DNA of 40,607 nucleotides from Ignavibacteria bacterium (GTDB lineage: Bacteria > Bacteroidota > Ignavibacteria > Tepidaquicellales > OLB5): positions 1 through 40,607 of the forward strand of contig JAUQWS010000117.1 in the NCBI GenBank assembly GCA_030835025.1, in the 5' to 3' direction. Made by a program: the position numbers and the translations under genes. This document shows positions 7,894-16,619 of this stretch, piece by piece. How positions within the stretch are numbered: the first letter of the stretch is position 1; every line of letters begins with the position of its first letter. Below the pieces are notes generated by a model. That model was not told the origin of the DNA. It saw only the letters and a list, made by a program, of their open reading frames with translations, and did not search any database.

Positions 7894-8230
7894 ATAATCC
7901 TCTTGTATTAATTTCGTAAATCAAAATATTCCAAAAGATCTACTTAGTGAATTTCACTAAATACTGAACCAGGTGCGCGAATCTTTTTTCACAGTCATTC
8001 AAAATGAGTAAAAGGCTGTGAGAAAATAAAGAAATTTGCTTTATTAAATTGGATGTAAGATGGCTACAACACGAAATTACACAAACATAACTCTAAATAA
8101 AATGCAATTCCCGAAGCAATAATCAGGAAAAAGACGTTTGTTTATACTGTAATGCATATTTTTAAATTGTTAATTTAAATATATTTGCGGCTGAAACTAA
8201 CCCAAAACAAACAAGCGAGGAGCAGCTAAA
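7894..8230. other. divergent intergenic region
   Basis: These 337 bases separate the minus-strand HybA-like operon from the plus-strand flavoprotein gene. They hold a perfect palindrome (7944-7960), a longer imperfect inverted repeat (7984-7994 with 8016-8026: TTTTTTCACAG and CTGTGAGAAAA, 21-base loop) and the -7-like element TATATTTG at 8180-8187, which probably serves the 8231 gene. No coding frame of note. Confidence 0.6.
7944..7960. promoter_or_regulatory. palindromic operator candidate
   Basis: TTAGTGAA-T-TTCACTAA is a perfect inverted repeat with 8-bp arms, 51-67 bases upstream of the HybA-like start codon. It has no T tract and so is not a terminator. The size and symmetry suit a dimeric repressor or CRP/FNR-family regulator, although it does not match the FNR (TTGAT-N4-ATCAA) or CRP consensus. 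Confidence 0.45.
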
Positions 8231-8668
8231 ATGACAGATTCAATAAACAAAGAGGTCGAACAAAAAGCAAGAGAAATTATGGAGGCAAACAGCGCCATAA
8301 TGCTTGCAACTACGGGCACAGATTATTCACCCTGGATACTTGGCGCATATTATGTTAGTGAGGGCACCGATATCTACTTATTAGTCGAAAAGGGCGGTAA
8401 GAGTTTTAAAAACATTATGGCTAATAAGAATGTAGCCTATTCAATTTCTCAAAATGATGCGACAAAAGACTTTCTTCAGGGAAAGGCTAAAGTGAACATT
8501 CTGCCTGACGAAGAAGAAGCCAGTGTCAGGGAAATGCTTGTGAAGAAAATGCCTTGGTACCAAACGTTTGTGCCAATGGTCCCTATTAAAATTGTATCAT
8601 CTAAAATATTTGTGACATCGCTTCAAAACGGCTGGTTTCCTGCCAAAGTACTTGAATCCCTTAATTGA
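8231..8668 (+). CDS. PNPOx-like flavin-binding protein
   Basis: 145 residues, cytoplasmic. The pattern AIMLATTGTDYSPWILGAYYV, then DIYLLVEKGGKSFKNIMANKNVAYSI, is typical of the split-barrel pyridoxamine 5'-phosphate oxidase-like family that binds FMN, F420 or heme. Length agrees with the single-domain members. AGGAG lies eleven bases before the ATG, and TATATTTG at 8180-8187 is a plausible -7 element. Single gene, closed by the terminator at 8693. The substrate cannot be told from sequence, and true PdxH activity is unlikely because these short homologues usually lack the pyridoxal-binding part. Confidence 0.8.
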   Translation: MTDSINKEVEQKAREIMEANSAIMLATTGTDYSPWILGAYYVSEGTDIYLLVEKGGKSFKNIMANKNVAYSISQNDATKDFLQGKAKVNILPDEEEASVREMLVKKMPWYQTFVPMVPIKIVSSKIFVTSLQNGWFPAKVLESLN

Positions 8669-8692
8669 AGAAAGTTGTGAATATTAATGATG

Positions 8693-8717
8693 AACCCCGT
8701 TTATGCGGGGTTTTTTG
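8693..8717 (+). terminator. terminator of the PNPOx-like gene
   Basis: AACCCCG-TTTATG-CGGGGTT followed by TTTT: a 7-bp GC-rich stem, 6-base loop and U tract 25 bases after the stop codon. Confidence 0.9.
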
Positions 8718-8766
8718 TTTTGTGTGTGAGAATTAATGGTGGGCTTTATCATAGCTTAAGATTGAT

Positions 8767-8774
8767 TAATTTTG
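8767..8774 (+). promoter_or_regulatory. -7-like element before the polysaccharide cluster
   Basis: TAATTTTG fits TAnnTTTG and lies 28 bases before the TTG start at 8803, after the previous terminator. No clear TTG -33 element is found at the expected distance, so this is a partial match. Confidence 0.35.
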
Positions 8775-8802
8775 AGTTTGACACATAATCCATAACCTGA
8801 TC

Positions 8803-10032
8803 TTGTTACGGAAGAATATTAAGAATATTTCATATCAGTCTGTTTCCCAGTTGATACCCAGGGCAATGATGTTCCTATTCGTGATGTACTTGGCAAGGAC
8901 ACTTGGAGGAACGGAATACGGCAAGTATGAATTTGCCACTTCAATTGGCTATCTAATCGGGATATTCTTCGAGCTTGGCGGTAATATGATCCTCACAAAG
9001 CACACAGCCCGGAATTTCTATTCAAGCATCTATTACGCAGTTAAGATCAGGATCGCCAGCATTGTCATTTCGCTGGCGATCTTTTACTTAATACTTTTCG
9101 CAACTGGTATCTATGAAGAAATCAGGCTTTACATCTTCTATTCTGCTATTGGTCTCGCCTTCAGCTCGATGATGAACCTGTATTTTGCATTTTTCCGCGG
9201 TGCCGGAAAAATGGGATACGAAGCGATTGTATTGATTATACAAAAATCAGTATTCATAGTGTTAGCCCTCATACTTTTATATTATAGTAATACCGGTTCT
9301 AACGTGCTTTTGGGATTTATGCTGAGCATGGTAGCCGGTTTCCTGATAATATTTGTTATTTTCAAACGCAAAGAACCTTACTATTCATCTATAAGTGATA
9401 ACAAGGAAGACATAAGATTCAAAGACTATATGATAGATGTGCTGACCCTTGCACTTGTTGAAATATTCGGAACTGTTTATTTCAGATTAACACAGCTATT
9501 CCTTGAACATTACCGGGGATTTGAGGAAGTCAGCACATATGGCATTGCTTACAGAATAGTTGAAGTATTCACTGGATTCCCTGCAATACTTCTTCTGGCG
9601 CTCTTTCCGGCATTCGCAAAACTCGCATCAGAAAACATTCTGGAATTCCGCCTGCAATTTAACAAAATTGTCTTACTTCTGTACGCAGCCGGTTTTCTAT
9701 CGGCGATCGTTTGCTGGTTCGGCGGTGAATACATATTCGAACTTTTGGGAAAGGATTACAGCAGGTCATATATTGTACTCAGATATCTGGGATTTCCACT
9801 TCTGTTTCTTTTCCCCAATTATATCATAACACAGGGTCTTATTGCACTGAACAAAAACATGGTCTTTGCTAAGATATTGATTGCTGCTTTATTGCTGAAC
9901 GTTGTGCTTTCGTACCTATTGGTTCCCCAAATGGGGGCAGCAGGTTCCGCTATTTCCGTGGGAATCTGCGAAATGATGATCTTTATTTCCGGTTATTATT
10001 ACATTAGAAAGTTCACTGCTGATGCGGTCTGA
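8803..10032 (+). CDS. polysaccharide flippase (Wzx/MATE-type)
   Basis: 409 residues with about twelve hydrophobic segments. The opening NIKNISYQSVSQLIPRAMMF followed by YLARTLGGTEYGKYEFATS is characteristic of oligosaccharide flippases of the MVF/MATE superfamily, which move lipid-linked sugar units across the inner membrane. The start is TTG at 8803: an upstream stop at 8779-8781 leaves little alternative, and the first in-frame ATG falls inside the first helix. There is no clear Shine-Dalgarno site. It is followed by a GT9 gene that overlaps it by eleven bases, and by an O-antigen ligase gene, which supports a role in O-antigen or similar surface glycan assembly. Confidence 0.88.
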   Translation: MLRKNIKNISYQSVSQLIPRAMMFLFVMYLARTLGGTEYGKYEFATSIGYLIGIFFELGGNMILTKHTARNFYSSIYYAVKIRIASIVISLAIFYLILFATGIYEEIRLYIFYSAIGLAFSSMMNLYFAFFRGAGKMGYEAIVLIIQKSVFIVLALILLYYSNTGSNVLLGFMLSMVAGFLIIFVIFKRKEPYYSSISDNKEDIRFKDYMIDVLTLALVEIFGTVYFRLTQLFLEHYRGFEEVSTYGIAYRIVEVFTGFPAILLLALFPAFAKLASENILEFRLQFNKIVLLLYAAGFLSAIVCWFGGEYIFELLGKDYSRSYIVLRYLGFPLLFLFPNYIITQGLIALNKNMVFAKILIAALLLNVVLSYLLVPQMGAAGSAISVGICEMMIFISGYYYIRKFTADAV

Positions 10033-11272
10033 GAGACAGAAAATTCCTATTGTTTTGAAGCTAAAGCGGTTCAAGTCCTCTCCGGTTATCCGGAAACTGA
10101 ACAGACTTATTTCTAGATTCTTTCCTCCGGTGAAATTCAATGGGACAGTAAAACGATTGTTGATTTTCAGGAATGATAAGATCGGTGACGCAATGGTGAC
10201 TCTGCCGGTGTTTCGTGATCTGAAATTGAATTGTCCTGAAATGAAAATAGATGTGATTGCTTCTGAGAAAAACAGGTTTATATTTGAAGATTTAGAATTT
10301 ATTGATGATATTATTGATTTAAACATCTCTGATGGAGATACTCCCTCTTTTTTGAAGATACCGATCATAGGCGGCTTCCTGCTTTTTCTCAAATTCATTC
10401 TGTTTCCACTTCTTTTTTCTTCTGAATTCAGAAATCAACTTAAACTGCTCAGACAAAATAGTTATGACGCAAGCTTGGACCTGGTGGGATTGAAAAGAAA
10501 CTCACTTATTGGCAAGTATGTTTCCGGGTTCAACCTCGGCCCGGGGAGACTGGCTGCATTTATCTTTTATGATTATTACCTTGATAACAATTGGGTCTCA
10601 CTTTTTGATGTCGATTTTATGTCAAGAAAGATCGAACTTGCACTTACTGAATCCTTTGGGTTCAAATTTGTCAAACGGGATCGAAGCCTCCCAATAATAC
10701 CGTTAAACCTTAATAGATCGTCAAGAGGAAGTGTAGACGAGTTTGATATCATATTTCATTTAGGAACTGATAAATTAAGGAAGCTTGAATCTGAAAAAGT
10801 GAAGCTTATTATTGAAAGCTTTGGCGATCTTAATCTACTGATCACCGATTCCAGAGAAACTACTGAGTTCAAATCCTTCAGGGATGCCTTTTCTGAACGC
10901 AAGAATATCACTTTCAGGCTTTTTGAAACACTTGAAGAACTTGCATGTGTTTGCGGAAAGTCAAAGCTTTTGGTGTGCTATGACGGCGGACAGGCGCACT
11001 ATCTGTCTCAATACATTAAAACTTTCACCATTTTCGGGCCGGGTTCTGCAGCACTTTGGAAACCCTATGAATTTGTAGATTACGAAATTGCTGAAAGTGA
11101 CTCCTCCGGGTACAAAGTTCTTATGTCTAAAGGTAAAAACGGACACATTGCCGTATATCGGGATATTTGGTGTTCACCCTGTTTTGATACAGGATGCAAA
11201 TCAAGGCCGTGCCTGAATGACTTGAGTGCTGAATTCTTAACGCGGATAATTAAACAGTATTGTATGAAATAG
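10022..11272 (+). CDS. GT9-family glycosyltransferase (heptosyltransferase-like)
   Basis: 416 residues. The N-terminal RLLIFRNDKIGDAMVTLPVF (about residues 45-64) and the C-terminal VCYDGGQAHYLSQYIKTFTI with FGPGSAALWKP are the two hallmark regions of glycosyltransferase family 9, the ADP-heptose:LPS heptosyltransferases. An extra hydrophobic stretch lies near residues 120-137 (FLLFLKFILFPLLF). The usual D-G-x-x-H motif appears as DGGQAH. It overlaps the flippase gene by eleven bases and is followed four bases later by the ligase gene, so they should be co-transcribed. The sugar donor cannot be told. Confidence 0.85.
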   Translation: MRSERQKIPIVLKLKRFKSSPVIRKLNRLISRFFPPVKFNGTVKRLLIFRNDKIGDAMVTLPVFRDLKLNCPEMKIDVIASEKNRFIFEDLEFIDDIIDLNISDGDTPSFLKIPIIGGFLLFLKFILFPLLFSSEFRNQLKLLRQNSYDASLDLVGLKRNSLIGKYVSGFNLGPGRLAAFIFYDYYLDNNWVSLFDVDFMSRKIELALTESFGFKFVKRDRSLPIIPLNLNRSSRGSVDEFDIIFHLGTDKLRKLESEKVKLIIESFGDLNLLITDSRETTEFKSFRDAFSERKNITFRLFETLEELACVCGKSKLLVCYDGGQAHYLSQYIKTFTIFGPGSAALWKPYEFVDYEIAESDSSGYKVLMSKGKNGHIAVYRDIWCSPCFDTGCKSRPCLNDLSAEFLTRIIKQYCMK

Positions 11273-11276
11273 TCAT

Positions 11277-12608
11277 ATGCTGAACAAGAAAACCGCATAT
11301 TTCATCTTTAAGCTGCTTTGGGTGTATTTCCTTGCTGCAAACATAGCTGATCTAAGGCTCCATACAAAGTTGGATCTGATACCGTTTCTCCATGTTTCTG
11401 AAATACCGTTCATAAAATATATTCCGTTTGCGGCTGCAGCTTTGATAATAATCCCTGCAAAGACATTCATAGAATATTTCAGGAATAAAGAAGTTATGAC
11501 AAAATTCCTGCCGCTGCTGATATTACTTGTTGTATGCTGGTTCTCCACGTTTTATGCTGATTTCCCCGAAACAGCTTATAGGACAACATCACGGTATTCA
11601 TTTTATTTCATTGTTCTCATTGCCCTTGCTGTTTCTGCAGAATATTTTGAAGATGCACCGGCATTTTTGATCAAGTCATTTGTTTACATCAACATTTTCG
11701 TTATAGCGGGTTCATTGCTGGATTTTTATGTCCCCGGCTTCCATAAGCTCCTGGTCGATCATTTTGACAGGCCCGAGGCAAAACATTCTGTCATGACGAT
11801 AGGCACCCTGAAGATAATGCGCCCGATGGGATTTCTGACTGATTCAAACTTGACAGCTTTTTCAATCAGCATATCGATGCTTTTACTGCTTGTTAATAAC
11901 AGGCATTTTAATAAGTACTTCAGATATATCTTTATCTCTCTTGGTTCCTATGCATTCGGAATGCTTGCATCGAGGGCGTCACTTGTTATGTGCCTTTTTG
12001 CACTTGTGTTTATCTTCATTTTCAGGATCACGGAAAGAAAAGAACTGTATGTTTTTACAGTCTCGTTCATTTTTTTTCAGGCAGTCACACCTCAAACTTA
12101 CAGCCGTTTTATTACACAGGTAGATGAAGAGAAACTTGAGAACGAAATGATATTCGGCAGGCCTGTAATATGGAAGGCAGCATTTGATGTCTTTAAAGAT
12201 AATCCGGTGATTGGCGCCGGACCCGGTAATTTCTTTGAACAGAGCCAGGAAAGGATACTTAGTGTAATTGTTCGTGAAAGACCGGAAATCAATATAAGTG
12301 ATCCGCACTCAAAATTTTATTATCAAATAGGTAAAGGAAACCCGCACAGTATTTTCATGGTTGCACTTGCCGAAACGGGTATTATTGGACTGCTCTCTTT
12401 TCTGGCAATTCTGATCATATGGATTAGTAATTTAACAAAAAGGAAGCTTTTCGTTTCTTTAATGTTCTTCTTTTGCTTTCTTTTCGTGTCTGCACTCTCT
12501 AACTTTGCTCCATATTACAAGTTCTATCTTGTCATGTGCATTATATTCTTCTGCATATCATCAATGAACTCAACTATCCCTCAAAGAAATGCAGTAAATG
12601 ATCAATAA
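11277..12608 (+). CDS. O-antigen ligase/polymerase family membrane protein
   Basis: 443 residues with about eleven membrane helices and a large periplasmic loop near residues 285-350. The loop contains KDNPVIGAGPGNFFEQS and, further on, NPHSIFMVALAETGIIGLL, the signature of the Wzy/WaaL-like O-antigen ligase domain. It would join or polymerise glycan units on the periplasmic face. Sequence alone does not separate ligase from polymerase. The gene follows the GT9 gene by four bases. After it comes a 164-base gap before the second GT9 gene. Confidence 0.85.
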   Translation: MLNKKTAYFIFKLLWVYFLAANIADLRLHTKLDLIPFLHVSEIPFIKYIPFAAAALIIIPAKTFIEYFRNKEVMTKFLPLLILLVVCWFSTFYADFPETAYRTTSRYSFYFIVLIALAVSAEYFEDAPAFLIKSFVYINIFVIAGSLLDFYVPGFHKLLVDHFDRPEAKHSVMTIGTLKIMRPMGFLTDSNLTAFSISISMLLLLVNNRHFNKYFRYIFISLGSYAFGMLASRASLVMCLFALVFIFIFRITERKELYVFTVSFIFFQAVTPQTYSRFITQVDEEKLENEMIFGRPVIWKAAFDVFKDNPVIGAGPGNFFEQSQERILSVIVRERPEINISDPHSKFYYQIGKGNPHSIFMVALAETGIIGLLSFLAILIIWISNLTKRKLFVSLMFFFCFLFVSALSNFAPYYKFYLVMCIIFFCISSMNSTIPQRNAVNDQ

Positions 12609-12772
12609 TCAAAAAGTTGAAGACATTTTCACGTTTTAACTACTGAAATATTTGACTTAACAGTTGTAATGATTTGTATCATTTTTCGATAATTTTTGAA
12701 CAATTATGTTTGCAGCATCAATTAATTGACTTACAAGATCTGCTCTTAGCCTGAAAGGAAACGAAGTTCAAT

Positions 12773-13861
12773 TTGGATGATTTTCTAAACGTAAAAAAGA
12801 TTCTCATTTTTAAATTATGTTGTTTTGGCGATACGGTCTTTATGACACCTGCTATAAGATCACTAAAAGAGCGATTCCCCGGTGCAGAGATATTCTATGC
12901 TCATTCTAAATGGGTTAGTTCTATGATCAGTTACATACCTAATCTTTCGGGCAGTATTCTGTTTGAAAACGTTTACAGTAAGAGCATTTTCAGTAAGTTA
13001 ACCGGGACCTTGAAGTTCATCAGGCTCATCAGAAAAACGGAATTCGATCTTGTGCTTTACGGACACAGGTCAAATAAACTGGCTTTAATTCTCTCACTCT
13101 GCAGGATAAAGTACAGGCTTGGATTTGAAGGCACGAAATATCTTACTCATACGGCACCCTTCAGAGCCGATTTGAAAGAATATGAAAGATACCTCAGTGC
13201 TTTGTCAAAGTTTGGCATAAGTACTGCCTCCCTATTACCCAAGCTAAATAAACCTGATGTATTGAGGAAAAGAGAGGAATTGGGTATTCAGCCGTTTGAA
13301 CTGGTGATCGGGATTTTCCCGGGCGGAGGGCATAATCCCGGTACTGAAATGGCGATAAAAAAGTGGGGATTTGATAATTACATGCAGCTTGTTAAGAAAC
13401 TGAATATTAACTATCCCAAACTTAAAATTGTGATCTTTGAAGGCAAGGATTTTTCAGAAAGATTTGAATTGCCTGAAGGATTAACCGCAGAGAAGAAGAC
13501 AATTGATAATGATTCACTTGCATGCTGCAATTATTTTATTTCAGGCGATACGGGTTCGCTTCATATAGCAGCGGCGTTTGGTGTATCTACGCTGTCATTA
13601 TTCGGACCCACCGATCCTAGGATCCTGGCCCCGGCAAACGAGGAAGGAAAACCGCCAAAACATTATTATGTTTGGAAACAGCCGGAATGCAGCCCGTGTT
13701 ATACCCCGGGCTCAGCTGTTGATAAATCAAATGCTAAATTCTGGAATGGAAAGAACTTCATCTGTCATTTAGGAACTGTAGTCTGCATGAGCTCAATTAC
13801 AGTAGACGAAGTGTTTGATAAAATTAAAAAGATGCTGGAAACACACAACCAGCATCTTTAA
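12773..13861 (+). CDS. GT9-family glycosyltransferase, second copy
   Basis: 362 residues, close to the usual heptosyltransferase length. The N-terminal KILIFKLCCFGDTVFMTPAI and ERFPGAEIFYA, and the C-terminal SGDTGSLHIAAAFGVSTLSL with FGPTDPRILAP, are strong GT9 signatures, clearer than in the first copy. The reading starts at TTG 12773; the first in-frame ATG would remove the nucleotide-binding motif. Five cysteines cluster in the C-terminal part (CSPCYTPG, FICHLGTVVCMS), as in several GT9 enzymes. Fed by the same cluster as the flippase and ligase, it probably adds a core or O-unit sugar. Confidence 0.88.
   Translation: MDDFLNVKKILIFKLCCFGDTVFMTPAIRSLKERFPGAEIFYAHSKWVSSMISYIPNLSGSILFENVYSKSIFSKLTGTLKFIRLIRKTEFDLVLYGHRSNKLALILSLCRIKYRLGFEGTKYLTHTAPFRADLKEYERYLSALSKFGISTASLLPKLNKPDVLRKREELGIQPFELVIGIFPGGGHNPGTEMAIKKWGFDNYMQLVKKLNINYPKLKIVIFEGKDFSERFELPEGLTAEKKTIDNDSLACCNYFISGDTGSLHIAAAFGVSTLSLFGPTDPRILAPANEEGKPPKHYYVWKQPECSPCYTPGSAVDKSNAKFWNGKNFICHLGTVVCMSSITVDEVFDKIKKMLETHNQHL
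13831..13859 (+). terminator. possible terminator overlapping the GT9 stop codon
   Basis: GATGCTGG (13831-13838) and CCAGCATC (13849-13856) form an 8-bp stem with a 10-base loop followed by TTT. The stem lies inside the last codons of the GT9 gene. The U tract is short, so termination may be weak. Confidence 0.45.
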
Positions 13862-13932
13862 GCAATGTGAATATAAGTACTTTGTGTTTAGTAGTTTTGT
13901 GAAACCTGATCGGCAAATCCTGACTTGAATCC

Positions 13933-15132
13933 TTATTTCACTAATATCATTTTCTTTGTAGATACAAATCCGGGCACAGTCAGACTGTAAAAATAAATTC
14001 CTGATGACAGTTCTGAGCCGTTGAATATTACCCTGTACTCGCCCGCAACCTGAGTATCATCAACAAGTACTGCAAGCTCCCTCCCGGCAATATCGCTGAC
14101 GGAAAGTTTTACTTTTCCGCTTTGGCGGATCGAATAATTGATAGTTGTCTGCGGGTTAAAAGGATTCGGATAATTCTGCGACAAAGTAAAACTTTCGGGA
14201 ATGTTATTTGATACCGGATTGACACCAACAAGTTCCCCGAGTGTTCTTCTGTAAACAGAGTTTGCTGATGCTCCTGCAAATATGTAATTGTCTTTAATGC
14301 ACAGCGCAAATACTGTTAAATTTCCCAAGCCATCATTTTTTTGAACCCAGTCCGCACCTCCGTTGCTGGATACATAAACGCCGTTCAATTCAGTACCGGC
14401 AAACACATAATTCCCGTAAACAGCCATTGAGTATATCAAACTGTTATTTAAACCGGATTGAGTCCACGTATAACCTCTGTCAAGAGAAACGTAAACACCG
14501 CTGCTGGTTCCTGCACAAGCATAATTTCCGTTCAATGCTAACGAATAGACCGATTTATTGTTTAATGTAGTTGGTGACCAGTTTGTGCCGTTATTGGTCG
14601 ATAAATATACGCCCGCATTATTACCACCTCCTGCCAATAAGAAATCCCCGTCTGTGACAATCGCCTTCACATTTGTAATATTCAAAGAGCTTATAAACCA
14701 ACCTGTACCTCCGGATGAATAGAATAATCCCGAGTTGTGAAGTCCTGCAAATACACGTGTTTGATTTGATGCCAGTGAATATGTTGAATTGTTGTTGATC
14801 GAAGTTACGCTCCAATATGCTCCGTTATTGGAAGTTCTCCAAACTCCAAGATCTGTTCCTGCATACAGGTAATTTCCGAACGTTGTAAGGGAAAATACTA
14901 TTCGGCTGTATAAACTTGTGCCTGCAAGGCTCCAACTTGAACCGTCATCCGTTGATATAAAAAGTCCGTGGCTAAGCGTTCCGGCAAAAATGTTATTTCC
15001 GCTCTTTAATAATGAATATACCTGATAATTTCCCATTCCGTTTGAAACATTAGCCCACTGCGCGGATGTGAACTGTACGGAAATGAATGTTCCAATTATA
15101 AAAAGCAATAATATTCTATGAATTTTTTTCAC
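13933..15132 (-). CDS. T9SS-exported repeat (propeller-like) protein
   Basis: 399 residues. Signal peptide KKIHRILLLFIIGTFISVQF ends at SAQ-W. Residues 25-300 consist of about seven repeats of the type SNGGADW..., YGNYVFAGTELNGVYVS, resembling the BNR/sialidase or YCF48-like propeller seen in surface proteins of this lineage. Residues 315-399 are a type A T9SS sorting domain (FTLSQNYPNPFNPQTTINYS, then SGIYFYSLT and STKKMILVK), so the protein should be exported and attached to the cell surface. The start is GTG at 15132, overlapping the TGA of the upstream gene (GTGA). No catalytic site is recognised; an adhesive or structural role is a guess. Confidence 0.85.
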   Translation of the reverse strand: MKKIHRILLLFIIGTFISVQFTSAQWANVSNGMGNYQVYSLLKSGNNIFAGTLSHGLFISTDDGSSWSLAGTSLYSRIVFSLTTFGNYLYAGTDLGVWRTSNNGAYWSVTSINNNSTYSLASNQTRVFAGLHNSGLFYSSGGTGWFISSLNITNVKAIVTDGDFLLAGGGNNAGVYLSTNNGTNWSPTTLNNKSVYSLALNGNYACAGTSSGVYVSLDRGYTWTQSGLNNSLIYSMAVYGNYVFAGTELNGVYVSSNGGADWVQKNDGLGNLTVFALCIKDNYIFAGASANSVYRRTLGELVGVNPVSNNIPESFTLSQNYPNPFNPQTTINYSIRQSGKVKLSVSDIAGRELAVLVDDTQVAGEYRVIFNGSELSSGIYFYSLTVPGFVSTKKMILVK

Positions 15133-16475
15133 TTTGTTAATATCATTTTCTTGGTTGATGTAAAGCTGTTAGTTCTAATCGTGTAGAAGTAGACTCCGCT
15201 GGATAGTTTTGAAGCATCAAAAACAACTTCATAAATCCCTTCATTCATGTGTTCACTCACCAGCACTGCAGCTTCCCTTCCGGTTATGTCATACACTGCA
15301 AGTTTTACATCTTCCGGCTTAGCAATGCTGAAGCTGATCCTTGTTGAGGGGTTGAAAGGATTCGGATAATTCTGGGAAAGCTCAAATTTATCCGGAATAG
15401 ACTGGTTATTGTTAACTCCGGTCAGCAAGCCCTCCCAAATAGCGATATTCCCGGCTCCAACACCGCCTGCAGTGTTGAATATACCGGTAGCAACCAGACT
15501 GTTATTGAAAATGCAAATACCGTAAGCTCCGTAAGCATTGGTTCCGCCGTTATAGAATCCTCCGTTAAATCCGGACCATGCACTGCCGTTCCACTTAGCA
15601 ATACCGTTAACAGTCTGCCCGCCGGCAATTGTATACATTCCGGCTGCATACAACTCGCCGTTATGAGATAAAACTGAAAAAACATACGGATAGAATCCGC
15701 CACTGCAGCCGCTGCCCAAAGCCGAGAAGCTTGATCCGTCATACAGTGCTATTGCGTTTGCAGAAATTCCGCCTGCAGAAGTGAACAAGCCGCCAATTAC
15801 CAGGCTGTTATTATGCGTACCCAGAGCATACACGATCCCCGAGACACCCGCACCAACTGCGCTCCAGGCATTTCCATTCCATTTTGCAAGACGATTTACT
15901 GTAACTCCGCCTGCTGTTGAGAAGAATCCGCCGGCATAAAGATCACCGTTGTATGATGTCAAAGCCATTACCTGTCCCTGTGAGCCGCCCATACCCGTTC
16001 CCATTGTGGTAAAGTTGTTTCCGTCATATTCTACTATGTATTTGGCCTGTAAATTCTCGCATTGAGTAAAATAACCCCCAATGATCAATTTGTTATTCCA
16101 AACAGCCAGAGTTTGCACTATACTGTTAGTTGTACCACCCAGATCGTTCCATGCACTGCCATCCCATGATGCGAGATAAGGGCAATCAAGTCCCCCTGCA
16201 TCAACAAAGCTTCCACCTACTATCAATTTATTCTGATATACAACCAATGTCTTAACTTCTCCTGTCACACCAACTCCCAAATTCTGCCATGAACTGCCAT
16301 CCCATTTCAGAATACCATATCTTCCTCCGGCATAGAGTTCATTATTAAATACTGCTACGCAATCTCCCCAACCGGTACCCCCGCCTAAAGGAGCCCAGTT
16401 TTGAGCATTGCTTTCTGAAAAACTAATCAGCAGCAAAAAGAATAAAACAGAAACAACCTTTTGTACAGAATTCAT
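15129..16475 (-). CDS. T9SS-exported Kelch/propeller-like protein
   Basis: 448 residues from the ATG at 16475. This start is preferred to one 51 bases upstream because AAGGAGAA precedes it at a good distance and it begins a clean signal peptide (NSVQKVVSVLFFLLLISFSE, cleaved near SNAQ). Residues 30-350 carry about seven repeats like NELYAGGRYGILKWDGSSW and NGDLYAGGFFSTAGGVTVN, a beta-propeller pattern. The C-terminus (FELSQNYPNPFNPSTRISFS, SSGVYFYTI, STKKMILTK) is a T9SS type A sorting domain. It is the first gene of a two-gene unit with the next propeller protein. The promoter region holds the same direct repeat as the two-component system upstream, suggesting control by that regulator. Confidence 0.87.
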   Translation of the reverse strand: MNSVQKVVSVLFFLLLISFSESNAQNWAPLGGGTGWGDCVAVFNNELYAGGRYGILKWDGSSWQNLGVGVTGEVKTLVVYQNKLIVGGSFVDAGGLDCPYLASWDGSAWNDLGGTTNSIVQTLAVWNNKLIIGGYFTQCENLQAKYIVEYDGNNFTTMGTGMGGSQGQVMALTSYNGDLYAGGFFSTAGGVTVNRLAKWNGNAWSAVGAGVSGIVYALGTHNNSLVIGGLFTSAGGISANAIALYDGSSFSALGSGCSGGFYPYVFSVLSHNGELYAAGMYTIAGGQTVNGIAKWNGSAWSGFNGGFYNGGTNAYGAYGICIFNNSLVATGIFNTAGGVGAGNIAIWEGLLTGVNNNQSIPDKFELSQNYPNPFNPSTRISFSIAKPEDVKLAVYDITGREAAVLVSEHMNEGIYEVVFDASKLSSGVYFYTIRTNSFTSTKKMILTK

Positions 16476-16505
16476 AGAACTTCTCCTTTTCTTGTGTTTT
16501 ATATA

Positions 16506-16513
16506 CAAAACTA
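16506..16513 (-). promoter_or_regulatory. -7 element of the T9SS propeller operon
   Basis: Minus-strand TAGTTTTG fits TAnnTTTG and lies 31 bases before the ATG at 16475. Exactly 34 bases further upstream begins the direct repeat at 16547, the same spacing as at the two-component promoter. Confidence 0.5.
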
Positions 16514-16546
16514 CCCATAACACCATAAAAAGAGCTTTAAAGAAAA

Positions 16547-16564
16547 CTTAAAATTGCCTTAAAA
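16547..16564 (-). promoter_or_regulatory. direct-repeat operator, propeller operon copy
   Basis: Plus strand CTTAAAATTGCCTTAAAA: two CTTAA units 11 bases apart, one DNA turn, as is usual for OmpR/PhoB-family binding sites. It matches 17 of 18 bases with 18744-18761. A further CTTTAA lies at 16535-16540. Confidence 0.6.
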
Positions 16565-16619
16565 AAATTAATAAAGGTTAAATTTAGAAAAATCAATTAT
16601 TTAAATTTTTATTCTTACG

